A stretch of DNA of 64,000 bases from Anaerolinea sp. (GCA_020047815.1 JAIFNG010000035.1:1-64000), one strand, 5' to 3'; shown: positions 25,314-34,125, counted from the first letter of the stretch. The notes: generated from the letters alone by a model not told the origin. Program-made: numbers and translations.

Positions 25314-26527
25314 ACATTGCCATTCTGCATTATTCCGTCCCGCCCATTGTCGGCGGTGTCGAAAGTGTCATTGCCCACCATGCGCACCTGATGTCTGCAG
25401 TTGGACATTCGGTCCGTTTGCTCGCGGCGCGCGGCGCCTCTTTAAGTGACAATATCCCATTGACTCTCATTCCTCTCGCAGATTCGCGCCATGAGCGTGT
25501 GGCAAAGATGAAAAGTCAGTTGGATCACAGGGAAGTAACAGCAGATTTTGAAATGTTGCGTGATGAACTTGCCGAACAATTACAATCCGTTTTGTCCGGC
25601 GTGGACATTTTGATCGTTCACAATATCTGCTCCCTGAATAAAAACCTTGCGCTGACTGCCGCGCTTTATCAATTACATCTCTCCAAAAAACTGCCGCGTA
25701 TAATTCTTTGGCATCATGATCTTGCATGGACAACGCCGCGTTATCAACAGGAATTGCATGAGGGCTATCCCTGGAATTTGCTAAAAACAGCCTGGCCGGA
25801 TGCAACCCAAGTCACCATCTCTGAGATGCGGCGGGATGAGATCTCTGAATTAATGAAAGTGGAAAAAAATAAGATCCATGTCATACCCAACGGTGTGGAC
25901 GTGGGAAAGTTCCTCAAACTGGAAGAGCAGACGATTGAATATATACAAAAACTTGATCTGTTAAAGGCAAATCCCCTGCTTTTACTTCCCGTCCGCATCA
26001 CATCGCGCAAGAATATTGAACTGGCTTTACAAATTCTGGCGGCGCTGCACAAGGATCTGCCATGTGCGCAAATGGTGGTTACTGGTCCCCTTGGTCCTCA
26101 TAATCCTGCGAATTTGCAATACTTTGAAAAATTAAGCGCTTTGCGTAAAGAGTTGGACCTGGATGGCTCGGCGCATTTTCTTGCCGAATTGACGAACGAG
26201 TTCATTCCCGACGAGATCATTTCAGATTTCTACAAACTTTCAGATGCGCTTTTATTCCCCAGTTTTGAGGAAGGATTTGGCATTCCAATTTTGGAGGCGG
26301 GCTTTGCGGGCATTCCCGTCTTTTGTTCGGATATTTCCCCGTTAAAAAAACTTGGCGGCGAATTTGTAACCTATTTTTCTCCAGAAGAAGAGCCCCATAT
26401 CGTTGCAAAGATCATGGCTGAATATTTCAAAAAGGATAAGGTCTTTGGATTGCGTGAGAATGTCCGGAGACAATTTACATGGGAGGGTATTTATATGGCG
26501 CAGATCGAACCCTTACTCAGGGAGTAG
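25310..26527 (+). CDS. Glycosyltransferase family 4
   Basis: A 405-residue GT4 enzyme. The ATG at 25310 overlaps the preceding stop (ATGA), so it is translationally coupled. The N-terminus IAILHYSVPPIVGGVESVIAHHA is the usual first Rossmann strand and glycine loop; the C-terminal domain has LLLPVRITSRKNIELALQIL and the motif SFEEGFGIPILEAGFAGIP. It is only distantly similar to its neighbour. A role in building a di- or trisaccharide glycerate solute (for example mannosylglucosylglycerate) is possible; a GDP-mannose or UDP-glucose donor cannot be told apart from the sequence. Confidence 0.9.
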   Translation: MNIAILHYSVPPIVGGVESVIAHHAHLMSAVGHSVRLLAARGASLSDNIPLTLIPLADSRHERVAKMKSQLDHREVTADFEMLRDELAEQLQSVLSGVDILIVHNICSLNKNLALTAALYQLHLSKKLPRIILWHHDLAWTTPRYQQELHEGYPWNLLKTAWPDATQVTISEMRRDEISELMKVEKNKIHVIPNGVDVGKFLKLEEQTIEYIQKLDLLKANPLLLLPVRITSRKNIELALQILAALHKDLPCAQMVVTGPLGPHNPANLQYFEKLSALRKELDLDGSAHFLAELTNEFIPDEIISDFYKLSDALLFPSFEEGFGIPILEAGFAGIPVFCSDISPLKKLGGEFVTYFSPEEEPHIVAKIMAEYFKKDKVFGLRENVRRQFTWEGIYMAQIEPLLRE

Positions 26528-26645
26528 GGGGAGGGGTATTGTCTTGCCGGTTCATTTTTCCTGCCCCCATTCCTAAAGGCTTTTCGGTTTCGTTTATGCA
26601 GGAGATCCATAGCGGTTTGACCGGGTAGTAATAAAAGGAGATACG

Positions 26646-28451
26646 ATGTACTCAATTCCAAGAAACGCTTTCATAGCAAAAGTCCTTGTGCCTGTGCTGT
26701 ATGGCTGCGAAACAAAGTCCGCCATCCATGCCGCACATTCGATCGCAGGCGAGGAAAATGTGCTGCTTACCGGCTTTATTTATGTCCCCGAAGGTCAATC
26801 ACTTAGTACCGCAGCATTAGACGCGCGCAGGTTGAGAAAAACTCTCAAACAACTTTACAAGGTAAAAAGAGGTGATAAGTGGGCACAGGTTAACGTCTCT
26901 CACAATCCCTGGGCAGATCTGGTTAATGTGGTGAAACGCGAAGATATTGACCTCCTTTTACTTGAATGGCCCTGTCACTTTAGCTCACTGCAGGTATCGG
27001 TTGCCGAGGTTCTTTCACAGGCGCCATGCAATATCGCCATTGTTAATAAGCATATTGGGGCAAACATCAAAAATGTACTGCTTCCCATCCGCGGCGGACC
27101 GTACGCAGAATTGGGACTGCGCATCGCATTATCGATCCGCAACTCAAATAATGCGAAAGTTTCATCCCTGCATCTCTTCTCCAGAAATAGCACAAGGGAG
27201 CAGGATATCGCCTTTAAAGGTGTGGACCGGGTGTTGAAAAAACTGCCCGAAATTACGAGGGAGGAGATCGTTACAGATGATCCCGCCAATGCGATTTTCG
27301 AAGCCGCCCAAAAATATGACCTGCTCATTATGGGTGCATCTGCCCGTCCCATGGAAGAAGTCCCATCCATTGGTCCCGTTGTGGAAAAGATCATGCTTGA
27401 GAGCCGCAATGGTGTGATCGTTGTGAAAACAAAGCTGCCCTATGCAGTTAACCCGGCCAGTGAAGAGGCGTCACAGGCTGCCATCTCGGTGCTTGTGGAT
27501 AAATGGTTTGCGGAAAACACATTTCATGCAAATGAGTTCGCGGATCTGAAATATTTGCTTGCACTGAAACAAAAACAAAACCTGACCATCAGTCTGGCAC
27601 TCCCCGCGCTTAATGAGGAGGAAACAGTTGGCAGGGTGATCAGAACGATTAAGAACGTGTTGATGCTGCGGGTTCCCTTGCTGGATGAAATCGTATTGAT
27701 CGACTCAAATTCAACCGACCGCACACGCCAGATCGCAGAGAAAATTGGTGTGCCAGTTCATATTCACCAGAACATGTTGCCGCAACATGGTGTGCGTAAA
27801 GGGAAGGGGGAGGCGTTGTGGAAAAGCCTGTACTGCACAAGCGGAGATATCATCATTTGGATCGACACCGACATTGTTAATATTCATCCGCGTTTTGTCT
27901 ATGGTTTGATCGGCCCCCTGCTCCTTCGCCCTGAAATTGATTTTATAAAAGGGTTTTATCGCCGCCCTTTGAAGGTCGGAAACAAGATGCAGGCAGGCAG
28001 CGGCGGACGTGTCACCGAGCTGACCGCGCGTCCGCTGCTTAATTTGTTTTATCCAGAACTCTCCGGCATGGTTCAGCCGCTTTCAGGTGAATATGGCGGC
28101 AGACGCAAAGTGCTGGAGCAACTGCCGTTTTTTTCAGGCTATGGTGTTGAGATCGGTTTGATGATTGACATGCTAGAAAAATTTGGGCTGGGTTCGATCG
28201 GTCAGGTGGATTTGCTGGAACGTGTTCACCATAACCAGCCGCTGGAGGCATTGGGAAAAATGTCCTTTGCCATTATCCAGGCGGTCATCCGAAAACTTGA
28301 AATCAAGTATGGGCAAAGCATTTTGGAGAACATAAACAAAACCATGAAGATGATCCGCTATGAACAGGATCGCTTTTTCCTTGATATCGAAGAGATCGCG
28401 GAAGGTGAACGTCCGCCGATGATCGAGATCCCTGAATATCAACAAAGATAA
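26646..28451 (+). CDS. Universal-stress-protein / glucosyl-3-phosphoglycerate synthase fusion
   Basis: A 601-residue protein. Residues about 1-270 contain two tandem UspA-like domains (KVLVPVLYGCETKSAIHAA; KNVLLPIRGGPYAELGLRIA; a nucleotide-loop-like LLIMGASARPMEE). Residues about 310-590 are a GT2/GT81-type transferase: LALPALNEEETVGRVIRTI, VLIDSNSTDRTRQIA, GKGEALWKSLY, the metal motif IDTD (about 407-410) and PLSGEYGGRRKVLEQLPF. This matches glucosyl-3-phosphoglycerate synthase, which moves glucose from a nucleotide donor to 3-phosphoglycerate. The matching phosphatase (GpgP) was not seen in the window. AAAAGGAGATACG precedes the ATG. A strong terminator follows. Confidence 0.88.
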   Translation: MYSIPRNAFIAKVLVPVLYGCETKSAIHAAHSIAGEENVLLTGFIYVPEGQSLSTAALDARRLRKTLKQLYKVKRGDKWAQVNVSHNPWADLVNVVKREDIDLLLLEWPCHFSSLQVSVAEVLSQAPCNIAIVNKHIGANIKNVLLPIRGGPYAELGLRIALSIRNSNNAKVSSLHLFSRNSTREQDIAFKGVDRVLKKLPEITREEIVTDDPANAIFEAAQKYDLLIMGASARPMEEVPSIGPVVEKIMLESRNGVIVVKTKLPYAVNPASEEASQAAISVLVDKWFAENTFHANEFADLKYLLALKQKQNLTISLALPALNEEETVGRVIRTIKNVLMLRVPLLDEIVLIDSNSTDRTRQIAEKIGVPVHIHQNMLPQHGVRKGKGEALWKSLYCTSGDIIIWIDTDIVNIHPRFVYGLIGPLLLRPEIDFIKGFYRRPLKVGNKMQAGSGGRVTELTARPLLNLFYPELSGMVQPLSGEYGGRRKVLEQLPFFSGYGVEIGLMIDMLEKFGLGSIGQVDLLERVHHNQPLEALGKMSFAIIQAVIRKLEIKYGQSILENINKTMKMIRYEQDRFFLDIEEIAEGERPPMIEIPEYQQR

Positions 28452-28492
28452 ATAATCAGCCCTCCAGTTTTCACTTGGAGGGCTGATTATTT
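28450..28492 (+). terminator. Strong hairpin terminator after the GpgS-type gene
   Basis: AATAATCAGCCCTCCA (28451-28466) pairs perfectly with TGGAGGGCTGATTATT (28476-28491); AT-rich flanks on both sides make it usable in either direction. Confidence 0.85.
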
Positions 28493-28564
28493 ATCTCCCG
28501 GATAATGATTTAAAATAGCCCCCCCACTTTTGACATATTCGCGACCTTATTATTCATTGGTAAT

Positions 28565-28656
28565 AATATTAAACGAGATTGCCATCCTTGCGGATGGCAA
28601 CCTTGGGGGCGCTGTGGCACTTCTTCGTTAGATCACGGAGAGGGATGCCACAGCGC
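28565..28656 (-). other. Two stem-loops downstream of/overlapping the small ORF
   Basis: On the minus strand GCGCTGTGGCA pairs with TGCCACAGCGC (11 pairs; plus-strand span about 28609-28655, overlapping the end of the small ORF), followed by TTGCCATCC-GCAA-GGATGGCAA (28578-28599), a perfect stem with a GNRA tetraloop and then TCTCGTTTAATATT. The second may act as a weak terminator. Confidence 0.6.
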
Positions 28657-28678
28657 TGGGTTTACTGCTACTTTTCAT
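28628..28678 (-). CDS. Candidate 16-residue peptide gene with its own promoter
   Basis: A tiny ORF (MKSSSKPSAVASLSVI, 16 residues) starting at 28678, or 19 residues if ATG 28687 is used. Upstream lies GGAGGTGAT (28688-28695 region), a nine-base match to the anti-Shine-Dalgarno end of 16S rRNA, seven bases from ATG 28678. A sigma-70-type promoter (28744-28772) precedes it, and two strong stem-loops overlap or follow its end. It stands alone between terminators of its neighbours. Such an arrangement suggests a small peptide, a leader peptide or a structured small RNA with a translated part. No family is recognised. Confidence 0.5.
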   Translation of the reverse strand: MKSSSKPSAVASLSVI

Positions 28679-28743
28679 AAGTGACATCACCTCCTCCATT
28701 TCAAAAAATGGCATTTGGTTGTTTGCCCCTGAATAATGATGGA

Positions 28744-28772
28744 AGTATGTCACAAAATAAATCGGATGTCAA
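28744..28772 (-). promoter_or_regulatory. Sigma-70-type promoter for the small minus-strand transcript
   Basis: Read on the minus strand: TTGACA (28772-28767), a spacer of exactly 17 bases, CATACT (28749-28744). The predicted start is about 28737, giving a leader of some 58 bases before ATG 28678. Confidence 0.65.
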
Positions 28773-28852
28773 TAGGATAAATTGAAAAAAAGAGCTCACC
28801 AAGTCTGTGCTGAAACCTGTCGCGGGCAGGTTGTTGAATAAATTGAAACAGG

Positions 28853-28890
28853 ACAAAAAATAATAACAGCCCCGCTTATGCAGGGCTGTA
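28853..28890 (-). terminator. Rho-independent terminator of the RRM gene
   Basis: On the minus strand ACAGCCC pairs with GGGCTGT (plus positions 28866-28872 and 28883-28889), followed by TATTATTTTTTG. It is 35 bases after the RRM stop. Confidence 0.8.
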
Positions 28891-28924
28891 AATTTTGGTT
28901 CAAGGTTCAAGGCTGGAAAAATTT

Positions 28925-29230
28925 CTAGTAACGATCCTGCCTGCCGCCGCCGCGATTTCGGTCAAAATTGCGGGGCTTGTCTTCACGGGGTTTGGCGACA
29001 TTGACTGTGATCGTGCGTCCCATGAAGTCCTGTCCATTGAACATGCCAATCGCCTTTTGGGCTTCTTCAGCGGAGGACATTTCCACAAATCCGAATCCTT
29101 TTGCGCGACCCGTGGCACGATCTTTGATCAATGCGGTGGATGTGACGGTGCCAGCCTTGCTGAAGTGGACTTTGAGGTCTTCTTCAGTAGCGGCGTAGGG
29201 CAGGTTGCCTACATATAACTTGTTTTCCAT
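28925..29230 (-). CDS. RNA-binding protein with a single RRM domain
   Basis: A 101-residue RRM protein of the bacterial/cyanobacterial Rbp type. RNP2 is LYVGNL (residues 5-10) and RNP1 is KGFGFVEM (44-51), the aromatic residues that stack on RNA. The last 20 residues are Arg/Gly/Asp-rich (RNFDRNRGGGRQDRY), a typical flexible RNA-binding tail. Homologues in cyanobacteria are often cold-induced and bind mRNA. TTTGGAGAAGAG precedes the ATG. It is monocistronic with its own terminator. Confidence 0.95.
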   Translation of the reverse strand: MENKLYVGNLPYAATEEDLKVHFSKAGTVTSTALIKDRATGRAKGFGFVEMSSAEEAQKAIGMFNGQDFMGRTITVNVAKPREDKPRNFDRNRGGGRQDRY

Positions 29231-29320
29231 CTCTTCTCCAAATGATTCAACGTCCAGCCTGAACGATGAGGAAGTTTATCATAAATTAATCTTTTATGAG
29301 AAGGGTTTTGAGTAAACCTG

Positions 29321-29719
29321 CTATCCGCCCCAGCCCTGGGGTAGTCTTGTCACGCCGATAAAGACGATAATGAGTGTGTCCAGGACTATGAAAAGTGTAT
29401 TACGGAATCGTTTTTTGTCATCGGCAGTTTTCCACATCACGTGCAGGTGGGCAACCACTGCGGCAACCGTCATGGTAACTGCATGTTCAATACGGAACAT
29501 TGGGAAACCCGCCCCGGCAAGTCCGTTCCAAACCAGGAAAATTAGACCAAGCATGGCTTGCAGATCCATTAAGCCGCTAAAGCCGGATGCAAGTCCGCGA
29601 TCCATGCCTTTGTATGTGCCGCCGCGCAGCCAGCCCACCGCAAACTTGACGACTGCGATCAGGGCAACGATCAGGATCAACCAGCGAAGATGGGAATGAA
29701 TGCTCAACAACAAAGCCAT
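29321..29719 (-). CDS. Four-TM membrane protein with conserved-looking histidines
   Basis: A 132-residue protein. ATG 29719 is chosen over the far upstream reading because TTGGAGAACAGAC precedes it and the resulting N-terminus starts directly with the first membrane helix. Four hydrophobic segments are seen (about 11-28, 48-66, 76-95, 106-123). Histidines and aromatic residues cluster near helix ends (SIHSHLRW, RIEHAVTM, VAHLHVMW), as in small haem- or quinone-associated membrane proteins, but no family is assigned. The gene is divergent from the crotonase gene, with TATAAT boxes for both directions between them. Confidence 0.75.
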   Translation of the reverse strand: MALLLSIHSHLRWLILIVALIAVVKFAVGWLRGGTYKGMDRGLASGFSGLMDLQAMLGLIFLVWNGLAGAGFPMFRIEHAVTMTVAAVVAHLHVMWKTADDKKRFRNTLFIVLDTLIIVFIGVTRLPQGWGG

Positions 29720-29834
29720 GTCTGTTCTCCAATTCTGTGATTTTAGGTATGCGAATTGCATTATACAGCAAAGCACATCATCCCTTATAATTTGAAATAC
29801 TTGGTTTTCAACCGTCAAGACATTTGGAGGAAAC

Positions 29835-30608
29835 ATGACCTATACAGCAATTCTTACAGAAATTCGCGGACATGTCGGTATTGTCACGCTTAACCGTCCA
29901 CAGGTGATGAATGCTTTTAATACTCTGATGTTGACAGAGTTATTCGACGCGCTCGAGACTTTTGACAGGGATGAAAGTGTCGGCGCGATCGTTGTGACCG
30001 GCAATGAGAAAGCCTTCGCGGCTGGCGCGGATATCAAAGAGATGGCGGAATCCTCTCCGTTTGGAATGCTTAAACAAGGACGGGTGGAGTTGTGGGATCG
30101 CATTCGCGGCATTAAAAAGGTCGTTATTGCTGCGGTCTCAGGCTGGGCTTTGGGCGGAGGATGTGAATTCTCGCTCTCCTGCGATATGATCATTGCTTCT
30201 GAAAGTGCCAAATTTGGTCAGCCTGAAGTGACCATTGGCATCATCCCCGGTGCGGGCGGCACACAGCGCCTTGCGCGCCTGCTTGGAAAAAATCTGGCCA
30301 TGGAAATGGTCATCAATAATCGCACCTTAACTGCCGCGGAAGCGCTTCAATTTGGTCTGGCTAATCGTGTGGTGCCTGTTGAGGAATATCTCGATGCTGC
30401 TGTCGCCTTCGCGGAAGAAATCGCCTCGCGTGCGCCGCTGGCTGTCCGTATGGCGAAGGACTCGGTCAATGCTGCATTTGAGACCACGCTTACCGAAGGT
30501 TTGAAGGCTGAAAAGCGAAATTTCTATCCGTTGTTTTCCACCGAAGATCAAAAGGAAGGCATGAAAGCCTTCATCGAAAAACGAAAACCAAACTGGAAAG
30601 GGTCGTAG
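29835..30608 (+). CDS. Enoyl-CoA hydratase/isomerase (crotonase family)
   Basis: A 257-residue crotonase-fold enzyme of standard length. The CoA-binding AAGADIKEM (residues about 62-70), the oxyanion-hole stretch GWALGGGCEFSLSCD with the first catalytic Glu, and QPEVTIGIIPGAGGTQRL with the second Glu are all present, fitting a true 2-enoyl-CoA hydratase. It probably acts in beta-oxidation or related acyl-CoA metabolism. TTTGGAGGAAAC precedes the ATG, and TATAAT at 29786-29791 may be its -10 box. No other beta-oxidation gene is adjacent. Confidence 0.93.
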   Translation: MTYTAILTEIRGHVGIVTLNRPQVMNAFNTLMLTELFDALETFDRDESVGAIVVTGNEKAFAAGADIKEMAESSPFGMLKQGRVELWDRIRGIKKVVIAAVSGWALGGGCEFSLSCDMIIASESAKFGQPEVTIGIIPGAGGTQRLARLLGKNLAMEMVINNRTLTAAEALQFGLANRVVPVEEYLDAAVAFAEEIASRAPLAVRMAKDSVNAAFETTLTEGLKAEKRNFYPLFSTEDQKEGMKAFIEKRKPNWKGS

Positions 30609-30656
30609 GTCGCTGCTCAAATTGCCGTTGGTTTAATGATTAAATGTTGATCTCTG

Positions 30657-31439
30657 ATGACTGACTTAACTGAACTCAAAACCGGTTTTGCCAAACTTGG
30701 ATTGGGCAGGAATCTGGTAATTGCCCACGCCTCACTGAAGGCATTTGGGCAGATCGATGGCGGGGCAGAGACAATGCTCGCAGCGCTGCTCGATTCTGTG
30801 CGCGGCGTGATCATGCCGACCTTCACTTATAAGACCATGATCAATCCCGATGTAGGTCCGCCGCGTAATGGCATCACCTACGGAAGCGAAACTGACCTAA
30901 ATAAATTGGCGGAGGCATATCATCCCAATATGCCTGTGGATAAAATGATGGGCATATTGCCTGAAACGCTTCGCAAACATCCCGGTTCAAAACGTTCCAT
31001 GCATCCGATCCAATCCTTTGCGGGCATTCACGCTGATCCGATCCTGAATTCGCAAACCATCTTCAATCCGCTCGCGCCGATCGGTGCACTGGCAGAGCGC
31101 GACGGTTGGGTGTTATTGCTGGGCGTGGATCATCGCGTTAACACAAGCATTCACTATGCCGAAAAACTTGGCGGGCGAATGCAGTTCATCCGCTGGGCGT
31201 TGATGCAGGATCGTGTGGTGGAATGCCCTGGTTTCCCCGGCGACTCGGAAGGTTTTGATGCCATTGCGCCTGCTGTGGAAAAATATACCCGCCGCGTGGA
31301 AATAGGGAGTGCGCTTGTACAAGCCGTGCATCTAAAGAGCTTGATCAGGGTGGTGGTGGATGAATTAAACAAAAACCCGTTCGCATTGCTCTGCCAAAGA
31401 CAGGAGTGCGAACGGTGTAATGCGGTCAGGTGGTCGTAA
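30657..31439 (+). CDS. AAC(3)-family N-acetyltransferase
   Basis: A 260-residue protein of the antibiotic/aminoglycoside 3-N-acetyltransferase fold. Typical motifs are VIAHASLKAFGQIDGG, MPTFTYK, and RSMHPIQSFAGIHAD, which has the HPxxS catalytic His segment; GVDHRVNTSIHYAE is the usual cofactor-side stretch. The family transfers acetyl from acetyl-CoA to amino groups; chromosomal members in environmental bacteria often act on unknown substrates, so drug resistance should not be assumed. The C-terminus carries an unusual CQRQECERC cluster. It converges, with a 3-base gap, on the exported phosphodiesterase gene. Confidence 0.9.
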   Translation: MTDLTELKTGFAKLGLGRNLVIAHASLKAFGQIDGGAETMLAALLDSVRGVIMPTFTYKTMINPDVGPPRNGITYGSETDLNKLAEAYHPNMPVDKMMGILPETLRKHPGSKRSMHPIQSFAGIHADPILNSQTIFNPLAPIGALAERDGWVLLLGVDHRVNTSIHYAEKLGGRMQFIRWALMQDRVVECPGFPGDSEGFDAIAPAVEKYTRRVEIGSALVQAVHLKSLIRVVVDELNKNPFALLCQRQECERCNAVRWS

Positions 31440-31442
31440 ACG

Positions 31443-32462
31443 CTATTTGCAGACGGGCAGATCCCTCTCTTCAACAGGCAGACCAAACGCTTCTGTTACC
31501 GGCACTCCATCCCACTCAGGTGGGATAGTCAGCCCCAACGCGAAGGCCGCTGTTGCGGCAGTATCGGTGATGTGAACATAGGTGGATAATTGGCGGCTCT
31601 GAATTCCCGCTCCTGAGATGATCCAGGGAATGGTCATATCCTCAAGGATGTCTGTGCCATGCGTGGTGTCATGTCCTCCGTGATCGGCTGTGACAATGAT
31701 CAGTGTGCCTTCGTACAAGCCCAAGTTTTTCAACGTTTCCAAAATATAACCAAACGCTTCGTCGTCACGTCCATATTGCTTTATTTGCTTGTAGGACATC
31801 CAGCCATGATCGTGTCCCTTCAGGTCGCCGTTGGGGAAGTGGACGAGCATCAAATTGAAGTCTTTCAGGATTTGCTGGATGGCCAACTGCTCGATGGTGA
31901 AGGGGTCGTTGATCTTGTCGGTATCATCCACGAAGGCAAAATAATCTGTACTGGCTGGCTCGGTGACCTGGCGTAGTTTTTCCTTGCCGCTTACCAGCAC
32001 CGTTCGCAAACCTGCCGCGTGTGCGAGATCAAAAATATCCGTGCCGATGGCGTATCCATTCTCAGGCACGTATTGATTCCAGCGTACGATGTGTTTTGCA
32101 GGACATGTCCCAACCAGCATCGAAGAATGGGCAGGTAAAGTCACGCTTGGCATGATGGTCTGTGCGCCGAATGTGTACGCTCCAGTTTGCATTAGCGACA
32201 GCACATTACTCATTTTTGCTTCTGCGATCGCATCGGGGCGCAAGCCGTCAAAACTGACGATCAACACGCGTTCGAATCCCGGCGCCGGGGTGGATGTGAT
32301 CGTCGGCTGGGGAGTTTCGGTGGCGGGATCTGACCTGGTGCTGATCGGGCTGGGAGTCGCTGTCGGGGGCAGATCAATTGTCGGCGGTTTCGGCGTGGAC
32401 AGGAATCCACATGACTGGAGAAGGATCATGAGCAGAGTCAAAAGCACGCTGCGTCGGATCAT
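31443..32462 (-). CDS. Exported type I phosphodiesterase / nucleotide pyrophosphatase-like lipoprotein
   Basis: A 339-residue alkaline-phosphatase-superfamily enzyme. It has a lipoprotein signal (LLQSC, Cys18) and a Thr/Pro-rich linker (about 20-62). Metal and nucleophile motifs are VSFDGLRPDAI, MPSVTLPAHSSMLVGT (Thr nucleophile), GHDHGW and TADHGGHDTTHG. It belongs to the ectonucleotide pyrophosphatase/phosphodiesterase group, so it probably hydrolyses phosphodiester or pyrophosphate bonds of extracellular substrates. It begins one base after the urocanate hydratase stop and is likely co-transcribed with it, although no functional link is obvious. Confidence 0.9.
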   Translation of the reverse strand: MIRRSVLLTLLMILLQSCGFLSTPKPPTIDLPPTATPSPISTRSDPATETPQPTITSTPAPGFERVLIVSFDGLRPDAIAEAKMSNVLSLMQTGAYTFGAQTIMPSVTLPAHSSMLVGTCPAKHIVRWNQYVPENGYAIGTDIFDLAHAAGLRTVLVSGKEKLRQVTEPASTDYFAFVDDTDKINDPFTIEQLAIQQILKDFNLMLVHFPNGDLKGHDHGWMSYKQIKQYGRDDEAFGYILETLKNLGLYEGTLIIVTADHGGHDTTHGTDILEDMTIPWIISGAGIQSRQLSTYVHITDTAATAAFALGLTIPPEWDGVPVTEAFGLPVEERDLPVCK

Positions 32463-32463
32463 T

Positions 32464-34125
32464 TTAAGTTGATTTTCCCAGCATTGGCATTTTCAATCCA
32501 TGACGTTTGGCGGCATCTATTGCAATTTCATAACCTGCATCAGCATGGCGCGCCACACCCATGCCTGGATCGGTCGTCAGTACTCTTTGCAGTCTGATGG
32601 CAGCTTCGGGCGTCCCATCTGCCACGATGACCTGTCCCGCATGTTGACTGTAGCCCATACCCACACCACCGCCGTGGTGGAACGAAACCCAAGTTGCGCC
32701 ACCGACAGCATTGATCAGCGCGTTAAGAATTGCCCAATCTGAAATTGCATCCGAGCCGTCCTTCATCGCCTCGGTTTCGCGGTTTGGCGAAGCCACAGAA
32801 CCCGAATCCAAATGGTCGCGCCCGATGACGATGGGCGCTTTTACTTTTCCGCTCGCCACCAGTTCGTTAAACATCAATCCCGCTTTGGCGCGTTCTCCAT
32901 ACCCCAGCCAGCAGATGCGCGAGGGCAGCCCCTGGAAAGGGACTTTCTCGCGCGCCATTTTCAGCCAGCGGTGTAAATGCATATCTTCGGGGAAGAGTTC
33001 CATGATGGCTTTATCTGTCGTGTAAATATCCTCCTTGTCACCCGAAAGTGCCACCCAACGGAACGGGCCCTTGCCTTCACAAAACAGCGGACGAATATAT
33101 GCAGGCACGAAACCGGGAAACTCGAAGGCATCACTCACGCCGTTGTTGAATGCCTGCTGGCGCAGGTTATTTCCGTAATCAAAGACTTCTGCTCCTGCGC
33201 GTTGGAATGCAAGCATGGCTTTCACATGGGTCGACATGGAATCCATCGCCATCTTTTTATATTTTTCCGGGTCAGACTCACGCAGCTGATTTGCGGCTGT
33301 AATGCTTAGCCCTGAAGGTACGTAAAATAAGGCTTCATGCGCCGAGGTCTGGTCAGTGACCACATCGGGAGTCACGCCGCGCGCCACGAGTTCGCTGTAC
33401 ACATCTGCGGCATTTCCGATCAGCCCGATGGATTTTGGAATTCCCTTTTCCTTGAATTCCTCCACCAGGGTCATCGCCTCCTCGAGGTTGTCCACCACCA
33501 TGTCCACATAGCCAATGGCGCGACGCCGTTCAGCACGTTCAGGGTCAACTTCAACGATCAATCCCACACCTTCATTCATGGTGATGGATAAGGGTTGTGC
33601 GCCGCCCATGCCGCCCAGGCCTGCGGTGAGGACAAATTTACCTTTCAGCGAATCCCAACCCTTGAGTTTGGCGAGTGCGCCGAAGGTCTCGTATGTTCCT
33701 TGCAAAATTCCCTGGGTGCCGATGTAGATCCACGAGCCTGCGGTCATCTGCCCGTACATAATGAGTCCTTTTTTATCCAGCTCGTCAAACTTCTCCCATG
33801 TTGCCCAATGCGGCACTATGTTTGAGTTTGCGATCAAAACTTTTGGAGCATCCTTGTGACTCTTGAAAACGATGACGGGCTTGCCTGATTGCACGAGCAG
33901 GGTTTCATCTTCTTCGAGATTCTTAAGGGACTCAAGGATCGCATCAAACGATTCCCAGTTGCGTGCGGCTTTCCCGCGTCCGCCGTAGACGACGAGGTCT
34001 TCGGGTTTCTCCGCCACCTCGGGGTCAAGATTGTTTTGGATCATGCGATAGGCGGCTTCGGAGAGCCAGTTCTTGCAGGTTAGTTGTGTGCCGCGCGGCG
34101 CACGGACAATTCTTGGTTTAGACAT
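32464..34125 (-). CDS. hutU: Urocanate hydratase
   Basis: A 553-residue urocanase, the usual length. It adds water to urocanate to give imidazolone propionate, the second step of histidine breakdown, with tightly bound NAD+. The NAD-binding stretch [25 protein letters not shown] and the signature [15 protein letters not shown] with the catalytic-region Cys are present; [12 protein letters not shown] and [17 protein letters not shown] follow. Starts at ATG 34125 with AAGGAGATACATC. No hutH, hutI or hutG is nearby. A large hairpin lies in its leader (34150-34182). Confidence 0.97.
   Translation of the reverse strand: MSKPRIVRAPRGTQLTCKNWLSEAAYRMIQNNLDPEVAEKPEDLVVYGGRGKAARNWESFDAILESLKNLEEDETLLVQSGKPVIVFKSHKDAPKVLIANSNIVPHWATWEKFDELDKKGLIMYGQMTAGSWIYIGTQGILQGTYETFGALAKLKGWDSLKGKFVLTAGLGGMGGAQPLSITMNEGVGLIVEVDPERAERRRAIGYVDMVVDNLEEAMTLVEEFKEKGIPKSIGLIGNAADVYSELVARGVTPDVVTDQTSAHEALFYVPSGLSITAANQLRESDPEKYKKMAMDSMSTHVKAMLAFQRAGAEVFDYGNNLRQQAFNNGVSDAFEFPGFVPAYIRPLFCEGKGPFRWVALSGDKEDIYTTDKAIMELFPEDMHLHRWLKMAREKVPFQGLPSRICWLGYGERAKAGLMFNELVASGKVKAPIVIGRDHLDSGSVASPNRETEAMKDGSDAISDWAILNALINAVGGATWVSFHHGGGVGMGYSQHAGQVIVADGTPEAAIRLQRVLTTDPGMGVARHADAGYEIAIDAAKRHGLKMPMLGKST

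Noticed and set aside
30657-31439. Calling this an antibiotic resistance gene
   Set aside because: Only fold-level motifs support AAC(3); no resistance context or mobile element is nearby, and environmental members often have other substrates.
32268-32290. tRNA T-loop-like GTTCGAATCCC
   Set aside because: It lies inside the exported phosphodiesterase gene and no acceptor, D or anticodon arms are found around it.
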